Counted from the first letter of the stretch, positions 32,125-43,119 are shown. The stretch is DNA of 64,000 nt from Arion vulgaris (GCA_020796225.1 CM036755.1:39894306-39958305); one strand, 5' to 3'. Program-made: numbers and translations. Notes: generated by a model from the sequence alone, not told the origin.

Positions 32125-32285
32125 ATGTGATCAAATCGTCCACGCAAAAGGTTGACCTCAGAAATATGAGGCGGCGAAGCACACTATTTATGAAGCGCAC
32201 ACAATTGCTCGTTCTAGAAATCTCTTCTTATCATGACGCTGTGCGGCAAAGCAGGATTGAAGAAAAGAAAGAAAAAGAACGTTGA
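32125..32285 (+). mobile_element. LINE 3' tail
   Basis: TGAGGCGGCGAAGCACACTA, TTTATGAAGCGC, TTCTAGAAATCTCTTCTTAT, GGCAAAGCAGGATTGAAG. Same tail as at 2090-2180 and 47155-47240. Confidence 0.65.
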
Positions 32286-32499
32286 TTGTAGAATACTACG
32301 TTACAGTAGTTGTTCGGGTTCAATTCCCAAGTGGGCGTACAATATTATTTCTACCGTAACGGCTCTCAGATCGACCCAACCTTAATTGTGCACCAGGAGT
32401 AACACTGGGAGGTAAAAGCGGCCAGTGTGATGTTGACCACATCGCCAATCGTGTGCCGACGGACAATGAAAAATAACGCATAAATTCGTATTACCCAAT

Positions 32500-32865
32500 A
32501 TACCTCGAGGTATCTCTCTCGCTCTCTCGCGATAACCGCAGACCGATGTATCAGACCACCACATAAATTCTATTCATGTGGAATTCTGATTCATGCAGCC
32601 ATAGCATTTGTGTGTTTTACGTCACATCTTCAGCACCATTTGGAGCTCTGGTATTTATCCTTCGGCGATGTGTCCAGTTTCAGCCAGCGTTTACTCGGTT
32701 CGCTTTCCGTTCTGTAGCTATCTAGTGTTTTTTACGGTGTGGGGTAGCTAGTCACACGTCCAACCTCCTAGTCGCCTCTTACGACATGCGTGGCAGGTAA
32801 CAGTGGTTCTATTCTTTACACCCCAATTTGGTCCCCGGCAACCACTCGGGCACCACGAGGTATAA
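32500..32865. mobile_element. SINE-D copy followed by SINE-E fragment
   Basis: 32510-32720 shares long blocks with 62345-62560: CTCTCGCGAT, TTCATGTGGAA, GATTCATGCAGCC, ATCCTTCGGCGATGTGTCC and CAGCCAGCGTTTA. 32750-32865 is an inverted SINE-E piece with CTCTTACGACATGCGTGGC and ACCACTCGGGC. Confidence 0.65.
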
Positions 32866-33004
32866 AAAGGATTTATTTACTTTTTTTTTTACCTACTGTG
32901 TTACGTCCGTGTTTCTCTTTGACCTACAACACACAGTGAGTTATGTGGTCAACTACAAAGGCTTTTATCCAAATATAACACACAAACGTGAAGTAATTCA
33001 ACAA

Positions 33005-33180
33005 ATGAATTCTTGATTCTCAAATCCCGTGTTGCTTCACAGCGTCAAGATAAAAAGACATTTCTGAATGGGCTCTTTTGGAGGCTTTTGTTCGGAGCTG
33101 CTTTTATTGCTCGTGTTATTTCTGTGATCCACTTTTTACGTGAACGATTTTTTGCCTTGTATATACTGTAGTATACTGTG
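33005..33180 (-). mobile_element. LINE 3' fragment
   Basis: TTGCTTCACAGCGTCAAGAT, AAAAAGACATTTCTGAA, then GTGATCCACTTTTTACG. Decayed version of 23400-23540. Confidence 0.6.
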
Positions 33181-33425
33181 GGCGTCTGTAACTCAAGCGG
33201 TAGTGAGTTCGATCATAAACCCAAGCGTACCTCATTCAAACCCCACGGTGGGCAAGTTTGGAAGCAAATTCGTTCTCGTGGGATTTTTACAATAGGTAAA
33301 AGTAAACCTCACCGTTCAGAAAGCAATGGCAAACTACCGAACGTATAAGTGGTGCCTAGAAAATCAACGACTCATTTACTGTAGTTGATGGCTACGTCCT
33401 GTAAAGGATATGCCAAAATTTCATA
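33180..33425 (+). mobile_element. SINE-A, near full-length
   Basis: Head GGGCGTCTGTAACTCAAGCG (A-box) and TCATTCAAACCCCACGG (B-box). Body CTCACCGTTCAGAAAGC, GGTGCCTAGAAAATCAACG, end GGCTACGTCCTGTAAAGG. It has one copy of the block that is repeated eight times at 18491-19010. Confidence 0.8.
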
Positions 33426-33435
33426 ACTATATTGC

Positions 33436-33770
33436 CTGCGATGGTATGACAGGACTACAAACAGGGAACTGTGGGATAGAGTGGGACAACGCCAAGTGGA
33501 ACAGGAGATAAGGGGCAGAAGATGGCGATGGATAGGACTCACACTGAGGATACCCCCGCACAGCATCACCAGACATGCCCTCCAATGGAACCCTCAGGGT
33601 TATAGAGGTAAAGGAAGATCTAAAAACACACATAGCGACGGATGTTGGAGACAGCATGCAAGAAATTGAGGAGAGAGTAAAGAGATCTGGAAAAGATGGC
33701 TTGGAAGGCATTAGATGCGGACTTATGTCTCCCTAGCAGCGAAAGGTGAAGAAGAATATACTGCATCTGA
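33436..33770 (+). mobile_element. RTE-like LINE C-terminus
   Basis: In one frame from 33439: RWYDRTTNRELWDRVGQRQV, EIRGRRWRWIGLTLRI, HSITRHALQWNPQGYRGKG, ending in a stop at about 33668. This is the widespread 'RRWRWIGHTLRKP...TRQALQWNPQGKRKRGRPK' LINE tail. Confidence 0.85.
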
Positions 33771-33774
33771 TTAG

Positions 33775-34125
33775 AATTGCTCTTTGATGCACACTGTCTG
33801 TTGGTAGTTTGCTTATGTGGCCGAACCATTTTTTTTTTTTTTTTCCGATCCAGAAGCACTTGAGCTTTTTCAGCTCTTCGGCTCGGTGCCATGGACATCG
33901 TAACCCTTCGGTTCGGTGCCACGAACACCGTGAATCTGGGGAATCTGTGGCTTTTTCTGCCTGCCCACGGAATTGAACCCGTACACACAGAGGGCTAGTC
34001 ACCCACAGTCCAACGCGCTACGAACACGCTGGGCACGCGGGCTTTGTTGGTTTAAATAGAGCTCAGCACTGATATTGTACCTACTTTTGTCTGATGTCTA
34101 CTTTCCTATATCACTCTTTGTTTGA
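33775..34125 (-). mobile_element. LINE fragment split by SINE-G
   Basis: Left part GTAGTTTGCTTATGTGGCCG (33808), right part AGCACTGATATTGTACC (34064). The same LINE at 23605-23700 is uninterrupted, which locates the SINE-G insertion at about 33832-34040. Confidence 0.7.
33832..34040 (-). mobile_element. SINE-G (tRNA-derived) inserted in a LINE
   Basis: Inverted: CAGCGTGTTCGTAGCGCGTT (A-box-like), GGGTTCAATTCCGTGGG (B-box), TCACGGTGTTCGTGGCACCG, AAGTGCTTCTGGATCGG, then a poly-A tail (poly-T at 33832-33843 as written). The sister copy at 35516 is in plus orientation. Confidence 0.8.
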
Positions 34126-34289
34126 TACTCCAAGAATTATGATTACCATCGAGTCAAATAGAATGAGCACTTATGTACCGGTTAGAAAATAAACCCAAAA
34201 ATGGCGTTACTGCCTGCACTACCTCCTTCTAGGGCAGTGTAGGACAAGTGGGACGAGAACCTGAGGAATTTAATGCCCGCATGGCTAGT

Positions 34290-34445
34290 ACAGTCACTGC
34301 GTAGCTGTTCAGGTTAGGAATTTTCATTTATGCCTACAACAGAATAAAATCATTGGTCCTACCGTGGATTGAACACGGGTGCTGTGCTCTAATCCATTCG
34401 GAGAGACGATCCGCTATTAATCGGTAAAACTACATAAATGTTGTT
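34290..34445 (-). mobile_element. tRNA-like SINE fragment
   Basis: Inverted: TCTCTCCGAATGGATTAGAG, CCCGTGTTCAATCCACGG (B-box-like), AGGACCAATGATTTTATT. Related to 7490 and 14725. Confidence 0.45.
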
Positions 34446-34476
34446 TAAGTTAGCAACTAACCTAAAGTTTTTGTGT

Positions 34477-34617
34477 CTTCTATTAAGCTTTTTAGTTGGT
34501 AATTTGTGTCAAATCTGGGCACATTGATATTGCAGTCTATACTATATTTCTATTAAGCTTTTCAGCTGGTAATTTGTGTCAAATCTGGGTACATTGATAT
34601 TGCAGTCTATACTAAAT
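34477..34617. repeat. 70-bp direct duplication
   Basis: Two adjacent copies of TCTATTAAGCTTTT...GGTAATTTGTGTCAAATC...GCAGTCTATACTA with three or four differences. Confidence 0.75.
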
Positions 34618-34854
34618 TAGTCAGTGTACTAGCTTTGTGTCATCTTACAAAATATTGCGAGCCACTACATCGGCTTATAACAGCGAAAGTGTTAATTCAT
34701 ATAATACGACAAGCCACCTGACAACTCGTACGGGTATCATCATTTCTCCGACAACCCACATCATGAACCAAAATGTTTCACTGTAAAACTATCTTATAAA
34801 TTATGTATAAAGTTATTTGTATATACTGTTTTGTAGAGTACAGCAGGAACAATA

Positions 34855-35112
34855 CAGGGTGTTCCAGATAAAAGTAGCCTATCAATGGAGCTAATCTGGC
34901 ATATATTTATGAAAATGAGAAGGTTCAGTTATGACGTAGTATAGGTCAAGGTTGTGTGACGGTGTGTAATTGTAGTGCAGGAAGGAGCGATGAACAAACG
35001 TGACGTAGGACAAGCTAGTCAGAACCGATTTAAATAGTAAATATACACAGCGCAATAAGTAACTGGCAACTTTTGATTTTTCAATGCGGCTACTTTTATC
35101 TTGAACACCCTG
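34855..35112. mobile_element. 258-bp MITE with 25-bp terminal inverted repeats
   Basis: Left CAGGGTGTTCCAGATAAAAG and right CTTTTATCTTGAACACCCTG are inverse with one mismatch over about 25 bp. TA dinucleotides lie at 34853-34854 and 35113-35114. TA target and size fit a Tc1/mariner-type non-autonomous element. The interior has no transposase. Confidence 0.8.
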
Positions 35113-35284
35113 TATTTCTAGAATTGTGTTTTCAAGTTGACAATTCATATATATGATATTGTGCTATCATGCTTAACAAATGAAGTTTATGATAATGTTA
35201 AGTCATACATACTGAGAAAATGTAATCTAAAACAATCAGCTCGTAAAAATGTGGTTTTAGTATGCGTGAACTAAGAGTTAATGC

Positions 35285-35400
35285 GACGGATTAGCGTAGT
35301 GTGTAAGAGTTCGTCTATCGACTCCGACACGAGAGGTTTTTGGGCTCAATCCCGTAGTCGACGTTCCACACATTAAGAAGGGATTGGTCATTCTACCTCC
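35285..35400 (+). mobile_element. tRNA-like SINE fragment
   Basis: GGATTAGCGTAGTGTGTAAG (A-box-like), GACTCCGACACGAGAGG, TGGGCTCAATCCCGTAG (B-box). A related inverted copy is at 52370-52520. Confidence 0.5.
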
Positions 35401-35515
35401 TACATACTGGGACCTAGAAATGTGAATTGAGATCAACTTCATACCCTAAGGTGTGAGAAGGCTGTGGGATGTTTGATTTTATACACCGAAAGTTAATGTC
35501 CTTAAATACATGTAT

Positions 35516-35709
35516 GCCCGTCTGCTCAGTGTGTTCGTAGCGCGTTGGACGACGGGTGACAAGCCTCCTGTGGGTGCGGTTCAATTCCGCGGGCTGGCAG
35601 AAGAGCCACAGGTTCTCCAGATTTATGATGTTCGTGGCATCGAACAGAAGGGTTACGATGTCTATGGCACCGAGCCGAAGAGCTGACATCGCTTCTGGAT
35701 CGGAAAAAA
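35516..35709 (+). mobile_element. SINE-G with 11-bp TSD
   Basis: AATACATGTAT flanks it at 35505-35515 and 35710-35720. Head CAGTGTGTTCGTAGCGCGTT, B-box GCGGTTCAATTCCGCGG, body GATGTTCGTGGCATCGAAC, tail TTCTGGATCGG plus A-run. Confidence 0.85.
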
Positions 35710-35734
35710 AATACATGTATAATGAATGTGTAGT

Positions 35735-35980
35735 TATAAGAATTGGTGAAGTCTGGGGCTTAGGGGATAGTGACTAGGTCTATTAACCCCGACTTTCTGA
35801 TTTCAAATCACGCTGCTAACAATTTGGTTTGCAAATTGTTTCGCGTGGATTTTAACAAAAGGACGATGGCACCACCCGTTCACAAAGCAATGGCAAACTA
35901 CTGAACGTAATAATGCCTAGAAAATCACAAACAGCGTTAAAAAGCTGGGGTTGATTCGCAAAGTCCTGTAAAGGATATGC
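35735..35980 (+). mobile_element. SINE-A, diverged
   Basis: Head at about 35755, GGTTTGCAAATTG, CACCCGTTCACAAAGCAATGG, TGCCTAGAAAATCAC, GTCCTGTAAAGGATATGC. The B-box region is mutated. Confidence 0.65.
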
Positions 35981-36039
35981 AATTAACTTCTATGTTATAA
36001 GAATTACAATAATCTTCGTTGCAGACCACATGTGCGACG

Positions 36040-36680
36040 CTGTAATGAGAGAGTGGACCGCCCGTCTGTTGCCGGAGCCCGCTAGGGAAGCAGAGAATAG
36101 CAACACTGCCACCTACAAGGCATGTCGTAAGCGGCGACTGAGGTAGGGGACCTAGGGAAGCAGAGAATAGCAACACTGTCACCTACAAGGCATGTCGTAA
36201 GCGGCGACTGAGGTAGGGGACCTAGGGAAGCAGAGAATAGCAACACTGTCACCTACAAGGCATGTCGTAAGCGGCGACTGAGGTAGGGATCTAGGGAAGC
36301 AGAGAATAGCAACACTGTCACCTACAAGGCATGTCGTAAGCGGCGACTGAGGTAGGGGATCTAGGGAAGCAGAGAATAGCAACACTGTCACCTACAAGGC
36401 ATGTCGTAAGCGACGACTGAGGTAGGGGACCTAGGGAAGCAGAGAATAGCAACACTGTCACCTACAAGGCATGTCGTAAGCGGCGACTGAGGTAGGGATC
36501 TAGGGAAGCTACCCCAGTAAATAAAAAGCGTCGCAAAAATATGATGTGTTGTCCTACTTGTAGGCGCATAACTGGCATAATGTACAATCGCTCTTATCCT
36601 CGGATCACATACAAATCACACAGAGTGGTTACTATCAATCATATAGAGCGTTCGTAGACGAAGAAGAAGAAGAAGAGAGT
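36040..36680 (+). mobile_element. SINE-B with an internally expanded 70-bp array
   Basis: The segment GGGAAGCAGAGAATAGCAAC, ACAAGGCATGTCGTAAGCGG, CGACTGAGGTAGGGGACCTA occurs about six times (36085-36515). The 3' part then continues once: AGTAAATAAAAAGCGTCGCA, CATACAAATCACACAGAG and a (GAA)n tail at 36655-36675. Other SINE-Bs have the segment once. Confidence 0.85.
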
Positions 36681-36689
36681 GGACAAGCT

Positions 36690-39600
36690 GGCTGGTTCTG
36701 TTACCATATCTGGTTGACAATGGATAGAGCTGACATTCTCTGCGTCCTCGTACGTGTGACTGGTTCTGTTACCATATCTGGTTGACAATGGATAGAGCTG
36801 ACATTCTCTGCGTCCCCGTACGTGTGACTGGTTCTGTTACCATATCTGGTTGACAATGGATAGAGCTGACATTCTCTGCGTCCTCGTACGTGTGACTGGT
36901 TCTGTTACCATATCTGGTTGACAATGGATAGAGCTGACATTCTCTGGCCTCGACGTGTACTGGTTCTGTACCATATCTGGTTGACAATGGATAGAGCTGA
37001 CATTCTCTGACGTCCCGTACGTGTGACTGGTTCTGTTCACCATATCTGGTTGACAATGGATAGAGCTGAATTCTCTGCGTCCTCGTACGTGACTGTTCAT
37101 GTCCTACGCATATCTGGTTGACAAGGTAGGATAGAGCTGACATTCTCTGCGTCCTCGTACGTGTGACTGGTTCTGTTACCATATCTGGTTGACAATGGAT
37201 AGAGCTGACATTCTCTGCGTCCTGTACGATGTGACTGGTTCTGTTACCATATCTGGTTGACAATGGATAGAGCTGACATTCTCTGCGTCCTGTACGTGGA
37301 CTGGTTCTGTTACCATATCTGGTTGACAATGGATAGAGCTGACATTCTCTGCGTCCTCGTACGTGTGACTGGTTCTGTTACCATATCTGGTTGACAATGG
37401 ATAGAGCTGACATTCTCTGTCCTCGACGTGTGACTGGTTCTGTTACCATTCTGGTCTGACAATGGATAGAGCTGACTATCTCTGCGTCCTCGTACGTGTG
37501 ACTGGTTCTGTTACCATATCTGGTTGACAATGGATAGAGCTGACATTCTCTGCGTCCTCGTACGTGTGACTGGTTCTGTTACCATATCTGGTTGACAATG
37601 GATAGAGCTGACATTCTCTGCGTCCTCGTACGTGTGACTGGTTCTGTTACCATATCTGGTTGACAATGGATAGAGCTGACATTCTCTGCGTCCTCGTACG
37701 TGTGACTGGTTCTGTTACCATATCTGGTTGACAATGGATAGAGCTGACATTCTCTGCGTCCTCGTACGTGTGACTGGTTCTGTTACCATATCTGGTTGAC
37801 AATGGATAGAGCTGACATTCTCTGCGTCCTCGTACGTGTGACTGGTTCTGTTACCATATCTGGTTGACAATGGATAGAGCTGACATTCTCTGCGTCCTCG
37901 TACGTGTGACTGGTTCTGTTACCATATCTGGTTGACAATGGATAGAGCTGACATTCTCTGCGTCCTCGTACGTGTGACTGGTTCTGTTACCATATCTGGT
38001 TGACAATGGATAGAGCTGACATTCTCTGCGTCCTCGTACGTGTGACTGGTTCTGTTACCATATCTGGTTGACAATGGATAGAGCTGACATTCTCTGCGTC
38101 CTCGTACGTGTGACTGGTTCTGTTACCATATCTGGTTGACAATGGATAGAGCTGACATTCTCTGCGTCCTCGTACGTGTGACTGGTTCTGTTACCATATC
38201 TGGTTGACAATGGATAGAGCTGACATTCTCTGCGTCCTCGTACGTGTGGCTGGTTCTGTTACCATATCTGGTTGACAATGGATAGAGCTGACATTCTCTG
38301 CGTCCTCGTACGTGTGACTGGTTCTGTTACCATATCTGGTTGACAATGGATAGAGCTGACATTCTCTGCGTCCTCGTACGTGTGACTGGTTCTGTTACCA
38401 TATCTGGTTGACAATGGATAGAGCTGACATTCTCTGCGTCCTCGTACGTGTGACTGGTTCTGTTACCATATCTGGTTGACAATGGATAGAGCTGACATTC
38501 TCTGCGTCCTCGTACGTGTGACTGGTTCTGTTACCATATCTGGTTGACAATGGATAGAGCTGACATTCTCTGCGTCCTCGTACGTGTGGCTGGTTCTGTT
38601 ACCATATCTGGTTGACAATGGATAGAGCTGACATTCTCTGCGTCCTCGTACGTGTGGCTGGTTCTGTTACCATATCTGGTTGACAATGGATAGAGCTGAC
38701 ATTCTCTGCGTCCTCGTACGTGTGGCTGGTTCTGTTACCATATCTGGTTGACAATGGATAGAGCTGACATTCTCTGCGTCCTCGTACGTGTGACTGGTTC
38801 TGTTACCATATCTGGTTGACAATGGATAGAGCTGACATTCTCTGCGTCCTCGTACGTGTGACTGGTTCTGTTACCATATCTGGTTGACAATGGATAGAGC
38901 TGACATTCTCTGCGTCCTCGTACGTGTGGCTGGTTCTGTTACCATATCTGGTTGACAATGGATAGAGCTGACATTCTCTGCGTCCTCGTACGTGTGGCTG
39001 GTTCTGTTACCATATCTGGTTGACAATGGATAGAGCTGACATTCTCTGCGTCCTCGTACGTGTGACTGGTTCTGTTACCATATCTGGTTGACAATGGATA
39101 GAGCTGACATTCTCTGCGTCCTCGTACGTGTGGCTGGTTCTGTTACCATATCTGGTTGACAATGGATAGAGCTGACATTCTCTGCGTCCTCGTACGTGTG
39201 GCTGGTTCTGTTACCATATCTGGTTGACAATGGATAGAGCTGACATTCTCTGCGTCCTCGTACGTGTGGCTGGTTCTGTTACCATATCTGGTTGACAATG
39301 GATAGAGCTGACATTCTCTGCGTCCTCGTACGTGTGGCTGGTTCTGTTACCATATCTGGTTGACAATGGATAGAGCTGACATTCTCTGCGTCCTCGTACG
39401 TGTGACTGGTTCTGTTACCATATCTGGTTGACAATGGATAGAGCTGACATTCTCTGCGTCCTCCGTACGTGTGACTCGCAGGGCTTCTGTTACCATATCT
39501 GGTTGACAATGGAACTAGAGCTGACGTCCTCTACTGCGTCTCTGTACACTAAAGATGTAACGCCCACGCTGTGTTCTGTTACCATATCTGGCTTGACAAT

Positions 39601-39900
39601 GGATAGAGCTGACATTCTTACGTCCCGCCTACTGTGTGTTACTGCTACACTATCTGGTTGACAATGGATAGAGCTGACATTCCTGCGCCCCTCGTACTGT
39701 GGGGCTGGTTCTGTTACCAATCTGGCTTGACAATGGATAGAGCTGACATTCTTGCGTCCCGCACGTGTGACTGGTTCTGCTTACCATATCTGGTGACAAT
39801 GATAGAGCTGAACATTCTCTGCGTCCTCGTACGTGACTGGTTCTGTTACCATCTGCTGACAATGGATAGAGCTGACATTCTCGCGTCCCGTACGTGGACA
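36690..39900. repeat. 68-bp array, about 47 units, derived from a LINE RNase H region
   Basis: The unit is GACAATGGATAGAGCTGACA, TTCTCTGCGTCCTCGTACGT, GTGACTGGTTCTGTTACCAT, ATCTGGTT (68 bp, not a multiple of three). The plus strand encodes TMDRADIL preceded by VTISG, matching VSATISAGKPMDRADIL at 15490 and ATISERAAMDRNDIL at 60500. Edge units at 39590 and 39723 keep GGCTTGACA, giving TISGLTMDRADIL unbroken; central units lack one base there. Units at 36940-37500 and 39470-39900 carry many indels. Central units are nearly identical apart from GTGACTGG/GTGGCTGG. Confidence 0.95.
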
Positions 39901-39944
39901 CTAAAGATTGGCTGTCCATCTGAAACATATAGAGCGCCACACCG

Positions 39945-41825
39945 CCTCTGACTACATGGAGTCCACACGCCCACTCTGCACAACTAAAGATTGTAACGTC
40001 CCACACGCCCACTCTGCACAAATAAAGATTGTAACTCCCACGCCCCTCTGCACAACATAAAGATTGTAACGTCCACACTGCCCACTTGCACAACTATAAG
40101 ATTGTAAGCCTCACACCGCCCACTCTGCACAACATAAGATTGTAACGTCCCACACGCCCACTCTGCACAACATAAGATTGTAACGCCCCACACCGCCCAC
40201 TCTGCACAACATAAGTGAATTCCCACGCCCACTTGACACTAGTTCGTCCACACCGCCCTCTGCACAACATAAAGATTGTAACGTCCCACACCGCCCACTC
40301 TGCACAACATAAAGATTGTAACGTCCCCACACCGCCCACTCTGCACAACATAAAGATTGAACGTCCCACACGCCACTCTGCACAACATAAAGATTGTAAC
40401 GTCCCACACCGCCCACTCTGCACAACATAAAGATTGTAACGTCCCACACCGCCCACTCTGCACAACATAAAGATTGTAACGCCCCACACCGCCCACTCTG
40501 CACAACATAAAGATTGTAACGTCCCACACCGCCCACTCTGCACAACATAAAGATTGTAACGTCCCACACCGCCCACTCTGCACAACATAAAGATTGTAAC
40601 TCCCACACGCCCACTCTGCACAACATAAAGATTGTAACGTCCCACACCGCCCACTCTGCACAACATAAAGATTGTAACGGCCCACACCGCCCACTCTGCA
40701 CAACATAAAGATTGTAACGCCCCACACCGCCCACTCTGCACAACATAAATTTAACGCACAACATAAAGATTGTAACGTCCCACACCGCCCACTCTGCACA
40801 ACATAAAGATTGTAACGTCCCACACGCCCACTCTGCACAAACATAAAGATTGTAACGTCCCACACCGCCCACTCTGCACAACATAAAGATTGTAACGTCC
40901 CCACACCGCCCACTCTGCACAACATAAAGATTGTAACGCCCCACACCGCCCACTCTGCACAACATAAAGATTGTAACGGCCCACACCGCCCACTCTGCAC
41001 AACATAAAGATTGTAACGTCCCCACACCGCCCACTCTGCACAACATAAAGATTGTAACGTCCCCACACCGCCCACTCTGCACAACATAAAGATTGTAACG
41101 TCCCACACCGCCCACTCTGCACAACATAAAGATTGTAACGTCCCACACCGCCCACTCTGCACAACATAAAGATTGTAACGTCCCACACCGCCCACTCTGC
41201 ACAACATAAAGATTGTAACGTCCCACACCGCCCACTCTGCACAACATAAAGATTGTAACGCCCCACACCGCCCACTCTGCACAACATAAAGATTGTAACG
41301 CCCACACCGCCCACTTGCACAACATAAAGATTGTAACGTCCCACACCGCCCACTCTGCACAACATAAAGATTGTAACGGCCCACACCGCCCACTCTGCAC
41401 AACATAAAGATTGTAACGTCCCACACCGCCCACTCTGCACAACATAAAGATTGTAACGGCCCACACCGCCCACTCTGCACAACATAAAGATTGTAACGTC
41501 CCACACCGCCCACTCTGCACAACATAAAGATTGTAACGTCCCACACCGCCCACTCTGCACAACATAAAGATTGTAACGTCCCACACCGCCCACTCTGCAC
41601 AACATAAAGATTGTAACGTCCCACACCGCCCACTCTGCACAACATAAAGATTGTAACGTCCCACACCGCCCACTCTGCACAACATAAAGATTGTAACGTC
41701 CCACACCGCCCACTCTGCACAACATAAAGATTGTAACGTCCCACACCGCCCACTCTGCACAACATAAAGATTGTAACGTCCCCACACCGCCCACTCTGCA
41801 CAACATAAAGATTGTAACGTCCCCC
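39945..41825. repeat. 40-bp array, about 46 units
   Basis: The unit is ACACCGCCCACTCTGCACAA then CATAAAGATTGTAACGTCCC. The minus strand has no stop in any frame, so three overlapping ORFs of 391, 520 and 586 codons appear; they are artefacts. The left 400 bp is indel-rich and the right part nearly uniform. A fragment of this unit (CACTAAAGATGTAACGCCCA) is embedded in the 68-bp array at 39546. Confidence 0.95.
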
Positions 41826-42214
41826 TCCATATTATAACAGTTTGCCAACGCCCCCTCCCACATATATACATGCTCTATTTTCTTTGACATAGAAAATTGA
41901 TATATATTTCTGTCATACATGGTCAATTTTCAAATGATTATATTCATGAAATAGAAAATTGATGAAAAAATGGAACGTGTAAAACAGGCATAAGATGAAT
42001 TAAAATGCAGAATTCAAATTTTAAATGATTATTCAATCGTAAAATCACAAAAATAATTTATTTTAATATATTTATTATTAAATTCTTCTTTAAGGAGCCA
42101 CCGACCCATTAATCGCCTGAGCACCCCCAAATTCTTCTGAACCCACTATCGTCCCCCTAGAACGTTTCTTGCCCACTGGGAAGGGGACGGTACCGCCCAC
42201 TTTGGGAAACGCTG
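41826..42214. mobile_element. hAT-like transposon terminus
   Basis: Ends GTACCGCCCACTTTGGGAAA then CGCTG at 42214. GGGAAACGCTG is the inverse of a classic hAT CAGCGTTTCCC end. CCCACTGGGAAGGGG and CCGACCCATTAATCGCC form the subterminal part. The other end was not found; it may lie in or beyond the 40-bp array, whose unit shares ACCGCCCACT. Confidence 0.55.
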
Positions 42215-42224
42215 ATCTAAACTA

Positions 42225-42470
42225 ATCCCCGTCAACAGCTAATCTGCAAGGGTTTGGATTTAAGATTGGAGTAACCAGACAAGAGTTGAACAACAGATAT
42301 ATGGGTAGGCTCATCAATCAACATCTATCTGGTACGGTTAGTCGTTATACGCTGCTAGCTGAGCTACTAGCTGAGCTACTAGCTGAACTACACGCTGCTA
42401 GATGAGCTATTTCGAATGGTATCGAATCACATGTCCGGAGTGCAATAAAGATATTCCAAACTGAAACTGA
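42225..42470 (+). mobile_element. I-like LINE C-terminus
   Basis: Frame: FGFKIGVTRQELNNRYMGRL, INQHLSGTVSRYTLLAEL, then LLAEL repeated (CTAGCTGAGCTA triplicate at 42353-42390) and a frame break. It ends in the TGTCCGGAGTGCAATAAAGA segment. Confidence 0.75.
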
Positions 42471-42551
42471 AATACATGTTTAAACTGTTCTAATGTTTTC
42501 AGAGTTTTGATTTTACTAATAGAATAATTGAAAGTTTCGTTTATTTCACAG

Positions 42552-42593
42552 CTAAATGTACAGGCAGATGGCAAACACATGCGTGTCTTGGAG
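42552..42593 (+). CDS. Proposed host-gene exon (42 nt)
   Basis: A strong acceptor (GTTTATTTCACAG) and strong donor (TTGGAG|GTGAGTAG) enclose 42 nt. Two frames are open. One reads LNVQADGKHMRVLE (phase 0 to 0). The other reads KCTGRWQTHACLG (phase 1 to 1). Only the second splices directly in frame to the exon at 48449; the first would need another exon in between. The exon's last 11 bases and its donor are the seed of the 36-bp array that follows. Function unknown. Confidence 0.45.
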
Positions 42594-42898
42594 GTGAGTA
42601 GACATTTCATGAACATGTGTGTCTTGGAGGTGAGTAGACATTTCTGAACATGCGTGTCTTGGAGGTGAGTAGATATTTCGTGAACATGCGTGTCTTGGAG
42701 GTGAGTAGATATTTCGTGAACATGCGTGTCTTGGAGGTGAGTAGACATTTCATGAACATGCGTGTTTTGGAGGTGAGTAGACATTTCGTGAACATGCATG
42801 TCTTGAAGGTGAGTAAATATTTCGTGAACATGCATGTCTTGGAGGTGAGTAGACATTTCGGGAACATTCGTGTCTTGGAGGTGAGTAGACATTTCGTG
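42583..42898. repeat. 36-bp array carrying about nine 5' splice sites
   Basis: The unit is GTGTCTTGGAG|GTGAGTAGAC then ATTTCGTGAACATGC: the exon end, its GT donor and the first intron bases. Nine GTGAGTA sites occur at about 36-bp steps. 36 nt is 12 codons, so use of a downstream donor could add 12-residue steps in the phase-0 frame. One unit (about 42615-42650) is a base short. The minus strand has a spurious open frame. Confidence 0.9.
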
Positions 42899-43119
42899 AA
42901 AAACAATGATTATTTTACAAGCTAGAAAGAATGACATATAATTATTGGTGTTTAGAAGGTGAAAGTTCTATTTTCTGACGTTTTCTGTGTTCCTAAACAC
43001 TGTTTTAAAATAGTTTTTTAAGGCTAGAGATGTTGGTTTTTATTGGCGTGCATTTAACATTTAGAAGTATATTTGCTTTGTGTATGCGTGTTTTTAATAT
43101 TTAGAAGGAGACATTTTGG

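Noticed and set aside
40111..41926. Three overlapping minus-strand ORFs of 391-586 codons (Cys/Trp-rich repeats)
   Set aside because: They exist because the 40-bp unit has no minus-strand stop in any frame and 40 is not a codon multiple. All three frames are open at once, which real coding repeats do not show.
42407..42937. 176-codon minus ORF with MSTHLQDTHVHE repeats
   Set aside because: Antisense of the 36-bp array; the plus strand carries the splice-site evidence instead.
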